NCBI RefSeq assembly: GCF_002001175.1 | Contig: NZ_MUNT01000007.1 | Location: 232,155 to 296,154 of the forward strand | Reading direction: 5' to 3' | DNA: 64,000 bases | Source of the DNA: Rhodanobacter sp. C03 | Lineage (GTDB): Bacteria; Pseudomonadota; Gammaproteobacteria; Xanthomonadales; Rhodanobacteraceae | Shown here: positions 35,854-45,098 of the stretch, piece after piece | Position numbering within the stretch: position 1 is the stretch's first letter | Layout of the letters: each line of letters begins with the position of its first letter | Made by a program: the position numbers and the translations under genes | The notes under the pieces: model-generated | Databases searched by the model: none | What the model was told of the DNA's origin: nothing | What the model saw: the letters and a program-made list of their open reading frames with translations, nothing else

Positions 35854-37689
35854 TCAGATCAGCGCCTGTGCGCCGGCACGCGGCGCGAACGCTGCCAGTG
35901 GTTCCTCACGCTGCACGCTGCGCGCGGTCAGCCGCGTATAGGAATTGGCCGTGCAGTACAGGCCGAAGAACAGCTCAAGCACGCGCGCGAGCAGGTAGGC
36001 GCCCGAGCCCACGTACTGCTCCTCGTCGAAGGTCAGTTCGATATCGGTGCCGCGCACGAACGATTGCCGCGGCGCCTTGCCGACCCGGCTCAGCGACGGC
36101 TGGCTGCTGACCGCGACGATGCCGGCGATCTGCTTGCGCAGCGTGGCCGACTCGGCAAAGTTGTACAGGCTGAGAATTTCCAGCAGCGCATCGCGGCCAC
36201 CCTCGATGATCGAAAGATGGTTCAGCGACAGGTGCGAGATCAGCCGCCACTGGTTGGCCATGCGCATCGGCGCGCGCCAGGTCGGCGTCGGCTTCTTCAG
36301 CAGTCGTGCCCGCGCGATCACGCCGCCATCCTCCACCTGCAGCACGCTCTCCTCGCCACCGAACGGCAGCTGCGAGGGCAGGTCGCGGTTGGTGCAGGTC
36401 AGCGCGATGGAGAGGGTTTCCACCACCGGCACGCGCGGATCCATCTGGCGATCCACCAGCGCGATTGCCACTTCGGTGCCGTCGTCGTTCGGTCGCGCGG
36501 ATGGCAACCGTTGCGCATACCAGTAGCACCCGCTGTCGTCGCCGCCCAGGCCATGCTTGGTCGAGAAGAACGGCAGGAACTCGCTGCCCGTGCTGGCTTC
36601 GCCGCTGCGTACCAGCCGCTGCACATGGTCGATCGAATACACCTCCAGCCCCAGCGGCCGGCGCACATCCGGGATCACCGGGTACTGGCTCAGTTCCTGG
36701 CTGACCCGGATCGGTTCGGCCTGCTGCGTGAACAGGTTGACGATCGGCGTGCAATGCAGCCGGAAGGTGTCGCGCCCCACGGTCTGTTCCATCCGCGCGG
36801 TGCGTTCCGGACGTCCGAACGAGCGCAAGGCGATGCGCAGTTCGATCGCCGTGCCGAAGCGCTTCAGGTCGAGGCCACCGATGTCGATGAACAGGAATTT
36901 TTCCGGCAGGGTGAAGTATTCCTGCAGCAGGCGATAGCCGAGGAAGCTGCGCGGGTCGTAGTCGAGCAGACCCTCATCGAGATCGAAGCCGACCGCGTGT
37001 ATGCAGTCATCCGGCAGTCGTAGCGGAGGTACCTGCGGCTGACCGTCCGGCGCCACCACGCTGACCGACTCCACGCTGTTGAGCAGGAGCTCATGCAGTG
37101 CATGTACCAGCGGGCTCTCGCCGTCCAGGTAGAAGCGCAGCTGGTGCGGGTCCAGCGCGGCGAAGGTGGTCTTGCCGATCACCTCGATGCGGACCCGCAC
37201 GCTGGCGGCCACGTCGGCGCTGCGCACGGCGAACGCCGAACGTTCGACCGATTCGAATGCCGCGTCGGTCACCTGCAGCGGCCACACCTCGACCGGATAC
37301 GCCGTGCGATAACGTACCGGCATGCCCTGGATCGCCCGGGTCAGCAGTTGGGTGCCGATCGGCACCTGCTGCATCGCCGTCAGCTCGGCACCCGGCGCCG
37401 GTGCCAGCTGCGCGATCGACATCGACGGCACTGGTCGCAGGTAATGCGGGTACAGCACCGATAGCAGCGCTTCGGTGATCTGCGGGAAATCGTCGTCCAG
37501 CTTCTTGTGGATGCGCGAGGCGATGAAGGCGAACGACTCGATCAGGCGTTCCACGTGCGGGTCTTCGCAGACATCGCCTTCCAGCGACAGTCGTGCGGCG
37601 ATCTTGGGATAGCGTGCGGCGAACTCCTTCGACAGCGAGCGCAGGCTGGTCAGCTCGTTTTCGTAGTAGGGCAGCAGTTCGTCGAGCAT
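35854..37689 (-). CDS. tssF: TssF baseplate protein
   Basis: T6SS baseplate component (ImpG/VasA family). The 611-aa product begins with the family-typical MLDELLPYYENELTSLRSL; a GTG at 37728 would add 13 unconserved residues. Further hallmarks are RYPKIAARL, DPHVERLIESFAFIASRIHK, LYPHYLRPVPSM and the C-terminal GSGAYLLARVLELFFGLY. The gap to the upstream HExxH gene is 119 bases and may hold a separate promoter. No marked Shine-Dalgarno was seen. Confidence 0.96.
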   Translation of the reverse strand: MLDELLPYYENELTSLRSLSKEFAARYPKIAARLSLEGDVCEDPHVERLIESFAFIASRIHKKLDDDFPQITEALLSVLYPHYLRPVPSMSIAQLAPAPGAELTAMQQVPIGTQLLTRAIQGMPVRYRTAYPVEVWPLQVTDAAFESVERSAFAVRSADVAASVRVRIEVIGKTTFAALDPHQLRFYLDGESPLVHALHELLLNSVESVSVVAPDGQPQVPPLRLPDDCIHAVGFDLDEGLLDYDPRSFLGYRLLQEYFTLPEKFLFIDIGGLDLKRFGTAIELRIALRSFGRPERTARMEQTVGRDTFRLHCTPIVNLFTQQAEPIRVSQELSQYPVIPDVRRPLGLEVYSIDHVQRLVRSGEASTGSEFLPFFSTKHGLGGDDSGCYWYAQRLPSARPNDDGTEVAIALVDRQMDPRVPVVETLSIALTCTNRDLPSQLPFGGEESVLQVEDGGVIARARLLKKPTPTWRAPMRMANQWRLISHLSLNHLSIIEGGRDALLEILSLYNFAESATLRKQIAGIVAVSSQPSLSRVGKAPRQSFVRGTDIELTFDEEQYVGSGAYLLARVLELFFGLYCTANSYTRLTARSVQREEPLAAFAPRAGAQALI

Positions 37690-37808
37690 GGCCACGACCG
37701 TCGTCGCGGCAATCGCGCCGCGGTCCACAGAGTCTCGGTCAGCCGGCCGGCGCGCTCTATTCCACGAAGGGTGTAGTACGTATGGCGTCCCGGTTGTTTC
37801 CGCGACAC

Positions 37809-38396
37809 CTACGGTGTGATGTTCTGCGTTCCCAGGGCGAGATCGAAACGCAGGCCGGTCGGTGGCCGCGCGAGGGCGAAAGCGCTGTCCCAGTGAGCCT
37901 GCAGTGGCTGATTCAAGCTGTGATTGGTTTGCTGGTCGTAGAGTCCATCGCCCGCCGCGGAACTCTCCATCGCGTCAATGCGACGCGCCGCCTCGGTCTG
38001 CAGTGCTCTCGCGAAATCCCTCACGTCGTTTTCCGTGGCCATGACCGTGGGCGGACTGAGCAGGTCGTTGAACAGGTCGCTCATCGTCAGCGCCACGATA
38101 TCGTAGTGACCCTGTTCGTGAGCCAGCAGTTCGGGTGTCTGCGCACTGGTCACCGACCACATCAGGTGACGGTTCAACGTCACCTTGATCTGCAGGTTGC
38201 TGACCACGAAGCCCAGATCGTTCTGCGCGTTGGGCACGCGCATGCCGATCGACGCATAGGCCTGCGCGATGCCGAAATTGATGCTGTACGAGGCTGACGT
38301 GAAGGCGACCTGGTTGGCCGGCCGGTTTTGTGGAACATGGCCGATGAAATCCGTCCAGTGCAGCCGCAGGTTCTGGCCGGTGATGTTGTTGGACAT
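37809..38396 (-). CDS. Unrecognised HExxH protein in the T6SS locus
   Basis: The 195-aa protein starts at an ATG with AAGGAG eight bases upstream; an in-frame extension to 38465 is not supported. It carries HEQGHYD at residues 93-99, the HExxH zinc-peptidase signature, in a helical context (SAQTPELLAHEQGHYDIVAL). The first 80 residues are beta-rich. There is no signal peptide and no membrane segment. It is flanked by mltA and tssF. It could be a T6SS-linked metallopeptidase, an effector or a disabled scaffold. The motif resembles that of DUF922 peptidases, one of which is encoded at 62598, but overall similarity is low by eye. Confidence 0.78.
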   Translation of the reverse strand: MSNNITGQNLRLHWTDFIGHVPQNRPANQVAFTSASYSINFGIAQAYASIGMRVPNAQNDLGFVVSNLQIKVTLNRHLMWSVTSAQTPELLAHEQGHYDIVALTMSDLFNDLLSPPTVMATENDVRDFARALQTEAARRIDAMESSAAGDGLYDQQTNHSLNQPLQAHWDSAFALARPPTGLRFDLALGTQNITP

Positions 38397-38439
38397 GGAC
38401 GTACTCCTTGGCTGGCAAAGCCATATCGACGGGACTCGA

Positions 38440-40314
38440 TCAGTTCTCCACGCAGCTCTCGTCATCCGGGATGACGCAATCCGGTGCGGCAGCGGCGCTG
38501 TCGAGGCCGCGTGTGCGTACTTTCGGATTCAGCGCGCCGAGCGTGAGCCCCTTCGGCAGCAGCAGCCACATGCGGCCATTCGCATTCATCGAGGCGGCCA
38601 TGCTGCCGGCGTCGTCGCCGAAGCCCCAGAAGAAATCGCCGCGCACGCTGCCGCGGATCGCGCCGCCGGTGTCCTGCGCAAACATCAGGCGGTCGAGACT
38701 GCCGGCACCGCCGGGCGCGGCGGTGGTGATGAAGACCGGCGCGCCGAGCGGGGTGGTGCGCGGATCGACGGCCAGCGAGCGACCGGCGGTGAGCGGGACG
38801 CCAAGTGCACCGAGCGGCCCCTGCGGTCCGTCGGGAATGACCCGGAAGAACACGTAGCTGGGGTCGCCGATGCCGCTGACACTGCCAGCGCCGCTGCTGC
38901 TGGCGGCGAGGTGCTTCGCCGCGCCGCGGTGATGCGGATCGGCGGCCACGCGCGCGGCGTCGCTGCCACTGATCCGGCTGTTGTCGCCGGGTGGATCGTC
39001 GCGTCGCGAGGTGGCGCCGGCAGCCGCGGGCGGCGGCGCCTTGCCGAGTAGCTGCGCGATCATGGCTTGCACCTGCGGATCGTGAGCCTTCGGCGCCGCC
39101 GTGGGCGCGGTTGCCGGCATCGGTGACGGCGCGCTGGCGGATGCGTTGCCGCTGCCGTGCTGGAGTTGGGCGATGATCGCCTGCACCTGCGCATTGCCTG
39201 CGCGGTCGGCGTTGCTTTCGACCGGCGCGGCGTGTTGGCTGTTTGTGCGCGTTGCAGCTGCCGGCGCGGTGGGGACCGGTGTGCTGCCACCGCCCTGCTT
39301 GAGCTGCGCGATGATCGAGGTGACATCCTCGCTCGGCGCGTTGGCCGCTTCGTCCGCGGCGCTGGCGGCGCCGAGCCGCAGGCCGCGGGTCTTGATCGCG
39401 CTGCTGGCCAGGGCGGTATCGCTGGACGACGCGTTCGGCAGGAACGGCTGGCCGTTCTGTTCGGCATAGGCCACGCGCACCAGCCGCCCATCTTCCAGTT
39501 TGATCTTGCCCGAGCCCTGTACCTGCATCGAATACAGCGCATAGGCGTCGTCGACCCAGGCCAGCACCGGCGCATCGATGCCCTGCGCCTCGATCTGCTG
39601 GCGGTTGTAGTAGGGCACGATGCGATCGCCGTCGATACGCACGCGATAGCGCTTGTCGGCCATCCCTGGCATATCGTTGTCGAGCGCGAGTTCGTATTCA
39701 TGCGCATCGGCGGTGTTCGGCGCAGCGGCGAGCAGATGGCCGTCCTCGGCGCGGAACCACTGGCGGCTGGCGCCACTCAGCGAGCGCGCATCGAGCTGGT
39801 ACAGGTCGCGCGGGGTGCCGTATACCGGAAAGCGGAATTGCGCGGTGCGCGTACTGCTGCCATCCAGCTTTGGTTCGTAATAGCCGGTGATGCGGCCGTC
39901 GGCGCTGGCGTCCGGATTCATCACCTGATAGACCTGAAAATGCGCTTCGAAGAAATGTCGTGCGGAGTCATCGCTGCTGGCATCGGTCGCGCTCAACTCG
40001 GCGCAGGCCTGGCTCCACGCACTCTTGCGCGACAGCACCTTGCAGCTGCGGCTGAACACGTCGAGGCTCGCGCGCAGCGTATCGGTGCTCCAGCCAGGCA
40101 GCGTGTCGAACGGCACCGGCTGGAAGCGCGCGTATTTCGTCACGAACGGTTGGCCGAGCGCATCGGCGCCGACTGGACTGGCACTCGCGCTGGTTGCCGC
40201 ACTGGCAGCCGTTGGCGGCAATCCTTGCGCCAGCAGCGCACCGCTGCCGGCAAGCAGCAGGCCCAGCGTGAACCGGGCGAACGAGCGGAGTGACGCAACA
40301 TGGCGTGACGTCAT
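38440..40314 (-). CDS. MltA-type lytic transglycosylase with long linker
   Basis: Periplasmic enzyme predicted to cleave peptidoglycan with formation of anhydro-muropeptides. The 624-aa product has a signal peptide (FTLGLLLAGSGALLAQG), an MltA domain (ITGYYEPKLDGS, FRFPVYGTPRDLYQL, ALYSMQVQGSGKIKLEDG) and a C-terminal 3D-type barrel holding the likely catalytic Asp (FAQDTGGAIRGSVRGDFFWG). Between them is an Ala/Pro/Ser-rich insertion of about 180 residues. It contains three copies of a xxIAQLxxG motif (near residues 328, 375 and 413). Being in the T6SS arm suggests it opens the wall for the trans-envelope complex. The preferred ATG at 40314 follows GGAAA. Confidence 0.9.
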   Translation of the reverse strand: MTSRHVASLRSFARFTLGLLLAGSGALLAQGLPPTAASAATSASASPVGADALGQPFVTKYARFQPVPFDTLPGWSTDTLRASLDVFSRSCKVLSRKSAWSQACAELSATDASSDDSARHFFEAHFQVYQVMNPDASADGRITGYYEPKLDGSSTRTAQFRFPVYGTPRDLYQLDARSLSGASRQWFRAEDGHLLAAAPNTADAHEYELALDNDMPGMADKRYRVRIDGDRIVPYYNRQQIEAQGIDAPVLAWVDDAYALYSMQVQGSGKIKLEDGRLVRVAYAEQNGQPFLPNASSSDTALASSAIKTRGLRLGAASAADEAANAPSEDVTSIIAQLKQGGGSTPVPTAPAAATRTNSQHAAPVESNADRAGNAQVQAIIAQLQHGSGNASASAPSPMPATAPTAAPKAHDPQVQAMIAQLLGKAPPPAAAGATSRRDDPPGDNSRISGSDAARVAADPHHRGAAKHLAASSSGAGSVSGIGDPSYVFFRVIPDGPQGPLGALGVPLTAGRSLAVDPRTTPLGAPVFITTAAPGGAGSLDRLMFAQDTGGAIRGSVRGDFFWGFGDDAGSMAASMNANGRMWLLLPKGLTLGALNPKVRTRGLDSAAAAPDCVIPDDESCVEN

Positions 40315-40475
40315 GGCGGATTTCCATGCGTGAGGATGTCGACCATGATTGGCGCGTGCGCCTGGCGATGCCATACCTCGGATGCGCTATGGCGGCAGGG
40401 GGAACCACACGGCAGGCCAGTAGGTTCGACAAGTTCGCAGGCGTGGCAATCGCAGGATCGATGGGACGCGTTGAT

Positions 40476-41561
40476 TCAGGGCTGGTCGCCGTGATTGGGC
40501 AGATCCATCGACGAGTTGGCCTTGAGCTTATGCAGCAGCTGCTGGTGGTCGTACTCGATTTTCTGCAGGCGTGCCTGCATGGCGGCGTCATTGACCCATT
40601 GCGCACTGAGTGCGCGGCGCCGCTCCAGCGTGTAGTCGACATCGGCGAACGGCGCCAGCATGGCATCGCCGGCCGGCGCGAAGCCGCTGATGTCGTGGAT
40701 CAGCTTCAGCCTGCCCAGCTCGGCTGCCGCATTCGGGCCGGTCTTGGCGTAGTGGGTGATGAAGTCCACGATCGCCGTGCGCAGCTGTGGCGCCAGGTCC
40801 TTGCGCACGATGATGACGGCATGCGGAATCAGGGTCGATTTCCACAGGATGCGCAGGCGCGCATATTGTTCGGGGAAGTGCTGGGCGAAGCGTTCCAGGT
40901 CGGCGGTATTGTTGGTCGCCACATCCACTTCGCCGTTCGCCACCGACAGCGCATTGTTCTGGTGGTTGTTCACCACCACGTTGGCGAAGAAGGTGTCCGA
41001 ATCGAGCTTGTGACTGGCGAACAGCTGGGTCTCGGGAACCAGGTAGCCCGAAGTCGACAGCGCTTCGCCGCGGGCGAAGCGCCAGTGGCCGGGCTGACGG
41101 TACAGGTCATCCAGCGTGCGGATCGGCGAGTCCTTTTGTACCAACAGCACGGAGTAGTAGCCGCGCGAACCGTCGCCGCGGGTGAGCTGGGCGATCACTT
41201 GCATGCGGTCATGGTTGACCGCGTCCAGCGCCAGCACGCCGGAGACAAAGGCAATGTCCACGCGCTCCTCGGACATGGCCTGGGCCAGTCCTTCGTAAGT
41301 GCTTACCGAAATGCTGTGGATCGGCCGTTGCAGTGCCTTGCCCATGTCGTCCAGCATCGGCCGCCAGGCATCCAGCGATTCGGAGGGGCCGCCGATCGGC
41401 AGGATGCCGAACGTCAGCGCCGCCTGCGGCTTGCCGGCATGCGCGGTTGCGGCATGGAGCGGGAGCCAGTTCAGGGCCAGCAATACCACCAGTGCGGCAC
41501 GTCGGAACGTGACCCACGAGTGATGGGACTTCCGTTTGTCAGCACTGTGTTTCCCCGCCAC
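40476..41561 (-). CDS. PhnD-like periplasmic substrate-binding protein
   Basis: The 361-aa exported protein of the phosphate/phosphite/phosphonate binding family (PhnD-like, type 2 periplasmic fold) shows LTFGILPIGGPSESLDAWRP, SEERVDIAFVSGVLALDAV, HQNNALSVANGEVDVATNNT and SGFAPAGDAMLAPFADVDY. A GTG at 41561 is preferred as start because AAGGGAG lies seven bases upstream; the ATG at 41615 would extend it. A signal segment (RAALVVLLALNWLPLHAATAHA) follows. No ABC permease or ATPase is nearby, so it may sense a ligand rather than feed a transporter. Confidence 0.85.
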   Translation of the reverse strand: MAGKHSADKRKSHHSWVTFRRAALVVLLALNWLPLHAATAHAGKPQAALTFGILPIGGPSESLDAWRPMLDDMGKALQRPIHSISVSTYEGLAQAMSEERVDIAFVSGVLALDAVNHDRMQVIAQLTRGDGSRGYYSVLLVQKDSPIRTLDDLYRQPGHWRFARGEALSTSGYLVPETQLFASHKLDSDTFFANVVVNNHQNNALSVANGEVDVATNNTADLERFAQHFPEQYARLRILWKSTLIPHAVIIVRKDLAPQLRTAIVDFITHYAKTGPNAAAELGRLKLIHDISGFAPAGDAMLAPFADVDYTLERRRALSAQWVNDAAMQARLQKIEYDHQQLLHKLKANSSMDLPNHGDQP

Positions 41562-41704
41562 GAACCCACTCCCTTGCAGCCGATGGCTATACGGCCGCCA
41601 TGCGCACGTGATCATTCAGATCCTGACCACGCAAGCATACGCTTTACGGCCGCGCGCTGTATGACACCTGTCGTGACAGACATCGGCCCGGCGGGATGTC
41701 GCCG

Positions 41705-42361
41705 TCAGAGCCCGCTGATACGCCGTGAAGCCACCACCGCCTCGACCCGGTTACGCACGTTGAGCGCACGGAAGATCGCCGCCAGATGGATCTTGACGGT
41801 ACCTTCGCTGATACCCAGATCGCGCGCGATCACCTTGTTCGGCTTGCCCTGCGACAACAGTCGAAGCACGTCGATCTGCCGTTCGGTGAGCAACTTGCGC
41901 AGCCGATCTTCCAGCGACGCGGCCGGCTCGCCATGGGCAGTGTTTGCGCCGGCGAAGTTGCCCAGTTCCTGCAACAGCATTGGCGGCACGTAGACCCCGC
42001 CACACAGCACCAGCCGTACCGCTGACAGCATCACTTCGGGCGAATAGGCTTTCGGGATGAAGCCCTGCACACCCATAGCCAGCAGTTCCTTGATCAGGGT
42101 CGGATCTTCCGAACCGGAAAGAACGATGACCGGCACACCGGGCAACCCGCGGATGGTTTCGATCAGGTGTTCATGACCGTCGCCACCGGGCATGGTCAGG
42201 TCGATCAGGGCCAGATCGGGCGCAGGGTCGTGCTGGACCGAATGGCGTAGTTCGTCCACGTCCATGGCCACCGTGAACTCGGTGTCTGTCCCGAGTTCGG
42301 CGAGTTTGACTTTGACGCCTTCGACGATCAGCCGATGGTCGTCCGCGATCAGTATCCGCAT
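41705..42361 (-). CDS. LuxR/NarL-type response regulator
   Basis: Two-component transcription regulator of 218 aa. The receiver domain has the acidic pair ADDH, the phospho-acceptor Asp54 in LALIDLTMPGG and Lys in GFIPKAYSPE. The C-terminal GerE-type HTH reads LTERQIDVLRLLSQGKPNKV and ISEGTVKIHLAAIFRALNV. The ATG at 42361 follows GGGGA; a longer frame to 42451 is not supported. No kinase gene is next to it; candidates are the orphan kinases encoded at 13512 and 56451. It is divergent from the plus-strand T6SS arm and could control the locus. Confidence 0.93.
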   Translation of the reverse strand: MRILIADDHRLIVEGVKVKLAELGTDTEFTVAMDVDELRHSVQHDPAPDLALIDLTMPGGDGHEHLIETIRGLPGVPVIVLSGSEDPTLIKELLAMGVQGFIPKAYSPEVMLSAVRLVLCGGVYVPPMLLQELGNFAGANTAHGEPAASLEDRLRKLLTERQIDVLRLLSQGKPNKVIARDLGISEGTVKIHLAAIFRALNVRNRVEAVVASRRISGL

Positions 42362-42547
42362 ATCGGTTCCCCGTGGCGGCATCGCGGCACTCCCGCCGCG
42401 ACACGTCCGTGCCCGCAGCAACATAGCCCCAGCGGCTGCCGGCAGCAACACATCTGCGCCAACCCGAACGGCCTAGGCTCTCCGTGATATGGCCGTTACG
42501 GCGGGGCGTCGTGAGAATCGCTGATGATTCACGACAGGGAAACGGCC

Positions 42548-43630
42548 ATGACAATGGCGCTCACAGCGGCACGGTGGCGAGGCTGGCATGGCCTGCTCCT
42601 GCTGTGTGTGGGCCTGCTGGCCGGTTCGCTGGCGTGGGCGCAGCCACTGCTGCAGGTCGCATCGACATCGGCGTCTTCGCCGGCGGCAACAGCGTTAGCG
42701 AGGACGGGTCCGGCATCTTCATCATCTTCATCATCGCAGGTGGCGCCGCCGTCGCCGGCCATTGCCGTGGCGGCCACCGATGACTTCGACTGGCGCGCCG
42801 CGCGCGGCGTGCTGTTCCGCATCCACTCGCCGCAGCCCGGTGCGCCGGACAGCCTGCTGTTCGGCACGATCCACATCGGATCGCCCGCCGAGCTGGGGCT
42901 GGATGCGGAACGGGTGCGCCATGCCGTGCAGGCGCAGCACACCCTGGTCAACGAGGTGGATGGCGATGCCGCATGGCAACGGCGTTACGACCGCTATCGC
43001 CTGCTGGCGCCGGATCAGAGTCTGGCCATGCTGATCGGCGGTACCCAGTTCATCGAGCTGGTCACCCTGCTGCCCGGGCACAGCGGCGTCCAGCTCAACC
43101 GATTCAAGCCGTGGGTGGCGATGACCCTGCTGGAGGAAGGCGTGGACGAGCCTGCGCAGAACGCCGGCGATCCGCGACAGCGCAGCATCGACAGCGTGGT
43201 GGAAGACACCGCCCGCGGGCATGGCCTGAAGCTGGTGCATCTGGAGACGCTGGAAGATCAGCTCGCCGCGCTCGACTGCACCACGCCGGCCGACTACGCG
43301 CCGGTATTGCAGCAGCGGCTGGCCGATCCGGAAGAGCTGCGCGCGGAAACCGAGCGTGCGCTGGCGTTCTATCGCGCCGGCGATCTACCCGGCTGGCTCG
43401 CCGATATCGATGCCATGCACGGGCTGGACGCGAAGGCACAGCTGGCCGAACGGCATGCACGCGACTGTCTGATCGAACAACGCAATGCACGCTGGATCGA
43501 GGAACTGGAGCCGTTGCTGCGCGCAGGCGGCTGCTTTGTCGCGGTCGGCGCGATCCATCTCACCGGCAAGGACGGACTGCTCGTCGGACTCGCGCGGCGC
43601 GGTTTCGAAGTAAGCGCACAGGCGTGGTAA
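42548..43630 (+). CDS. TraB/GumN family exported protein
   Basis: The 360-aa protein has a signal peptide (LLLLCVGLLAGSLAWAQ) and a Ser/Ala-rich linker. The TraB/GumN domain carries the GxxH motif in SLLFGTIHIGSP, the LVNEVD strand, FKPWVAMTLLEEG and the second motif GCFVAVGAIHLTGKDGLL. Family members are thought to be metal-dependent peptidases or haem/pheromone-related proteins; the substrate is unknown. AGGGAAA precedes the ATG at 42548. It starts the plus-strand arm 35 bases before tssK, so it is probably transcribed with the T6SS genes. Confidence 0.88.
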   Translation: MTMALTAARWRGWHGLLLLCVGLLAGSLAWAQPLLQVASTSASSPAATALARTGPASSSSSSSQVAPPSPAIAVAATDDFDWRAARGVLFRIHSPQPGAPDSLLFGTIHIGSPAELGLDAERVRHAVQAQHTLVNEVDGDAAWQRRYDRYRLLAPDQSLAMLIGGTQFIELVTLLPGHSGVQLNRFKPWVAMTLLEEGVDEPAQNAGDPRQRSIDSVVEDTARGHGLKLVHLETLEDQLAALDCTTPADYAPVLQQRLADPEELRAETERALAFYRAGDLPGWLADIDAMHGLDAKAQLAERHARDCLIEQRNARWIEELEPLLRAGGCFVAVGAIHLTGKDGLLVGLARRGFEVSAQAW

Positions 43631-43665
43631 GCGACGCAGCGCAACACTGACACAGGACGCAAGTC

Positions 43666-45093
43666 ATGCAGGCAGCACGGCAGGTTCATTGGGCGCAGGG
43701 CGGCTTTCTCACGCCACAGCATCTGCAAGCGCAGGATGCCTGGCAGCAGGCGTATGCGCTGCGGCTGCACCGGCAGTTTTCGCCGTACCACTGGGGCTAT
43801 GAAGCCCTGGTGCTGCGCGAAGATGCACTGGCCACCGGCATGGCCACGCTGGAGCGCTTCGTGCTGCTGACCCGGCAGGGCGAGTTGATCAGCGGCGGTG
43901 TCGCGGCTACCGCCGAGGGCGGCGGCAATGCACGCGTACCCGAACGCAGCCTGCTTGAACTGAGCGTGCCGAACAACGATCCGATCTCGCTGCACCTGGT
44001 GCTCAAGCGCGAACGCACGCTGGATGGCCTCGGCCGCGCCGACGAACGCAGCCGCCTGCCGGCGCGGCATCGGCTGGACGGCGAGTCGCGGGTCGATCCG
44101 TACGATCCGCAGGCGCCGGCGGCCGAGGTGGATTTCCTCGGCTACCAGGCGCAGATCGTCAGCAGCCTGGATGAAGGTGCCGACGCGTTGCTCGCCGCGT
44201 GCGAGTCGTACAAGTTCGCCGAGATCGTGCCGAACGGGCCCGGTCGGTTCAAGTTGTCGCCGGACTACATTCCGCCACTGGTGGCGCTGCAGGGTTCGGT
44301 CAACCTCAGCCGCTGGACGCGCAGCCTGCGCGACCTGCTGGTGTCGCGCGGCGCCGATTTCTCCAGTGTGAAGCGCCAGCGCGGCATCCGCGCCGCCTCG
44401 ACCAGTGCGCAGGAAGTGATGCGCGTGGTGATGATGCAGACCTTCGCGCGCTACATCGCCGACCTGCAGGAAACCGTGCGCGTCAGCATGATCGGGCCGT
44501 ATCCGCTGTACCAGCAGTTGCGTGAGCTGGTCGCCGAATTCTCGGTGTTCTCCGAGGAGATCAGTTTCGCCGGCGGCCTGCGCGACAACCCAGCCGAGAC
44601 CGAGCTGCCGCCGTACGACCACGACAATCTGCGTGCCTGCTTCCGCATCGCGTTCCAGCGCGCCGAGACGCTGATCAAGGCGCTCACCGTGGGTGCCGAG
44701 GTGGGCATCACGCTGACCTACGACGGCAAGCTGTACAAGGCCGAGCTGCCGACCAACCTGTTCGACTCGGACAAGACGCGCTTCTATCTCGCCTTCGAAT
44801 CCGAGCTGCACGGGCAGGACCTGTTCGGACGGCTGTCGCGCACCGGCAAGATCTGCTCGGTCGAAGAGATGCCGCGCCTGCTGCAGGCTGCGCTGTTCGG
44901 CCTGAAGATCGACCTGCTGCCGGTACCGCCGGAGGAACTGCCGCAGAAGACCCCGAACACCACCTACTTCCTCGTCGATACCCGGCATCCGTTCTGGCAG
45001 AACATCCGCAACGCGCGAAACATGGCGGTGTTCTGTGACCTGCCGCCGGAGCAGACGGTGATCAAGCTGTATCCCGTGGGCGCGGAGGAGTAA
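43666..45093 (+). CDS. tssK: TssK baseplate-membrane complex connector
   Basis: Trimeric adaptor linking the T6SS baseplate to TssL/TssM. The 475-aa product has the family opening VHWAQGGFLTPQHLQAQD, the shoulder domain (HWGYEALVLREDAL) and a helical neck (LRDLLVSRGADFSSVKRQRG). The C-terminal head has YDGKLYKAELPTNLFDSDKT and YFLVDTRHPFWQNI. It is separated from tssL by five bases, so the two are co-transcribed. Confidence 0.96.
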   Translation: MQAARQVHWAQGGFLTPQHLQAQDAWQQAYALRLHRQFSPYHWGYEALVLREDALATGMATLERFVLLTRQGELISGGVAATAEGGGNARVPERSLLELSVPNNDPISLHLVLKRERTLDGLGRADERSRLPARHRLDGESRVDPYDPQAPAAEVDFLGYQAQIVSSLDEGADALLAACESYKFAEIVPNGPGRFKLSPDYIPPLVALQGSVNLSRWTRSLRDLLVSRGADFSSVKRQRGIRAASTSAQEVMRVVMMQTFARYIADLQETVRVSMIGPYPLYQQLRELVAEFSVFSEEISFAGGLRDNPAETELPPYDHDNLRACFRIAFQRAETLIKALTVGAEVGITLTYDGKLYKAELPTNLFDSDKTRFYLAFESELHGQDLFGRLSRTGKICSVEEMPRLLQAALFGLKIDLLPVPPEELPQKTPNTTYFLVDTRHPFWQNIRNARNMAVFCDLPPEQTVIKLYPVGAEE

Positions 45094-45098
45094 CCGCA

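Noticed and set aside
42362..42547. A sigma54-type promoter for the T6SS arms
   Set aside because: The divergent region was scanned for a TGGC/TGC pair at the right spacing; none was convincing.
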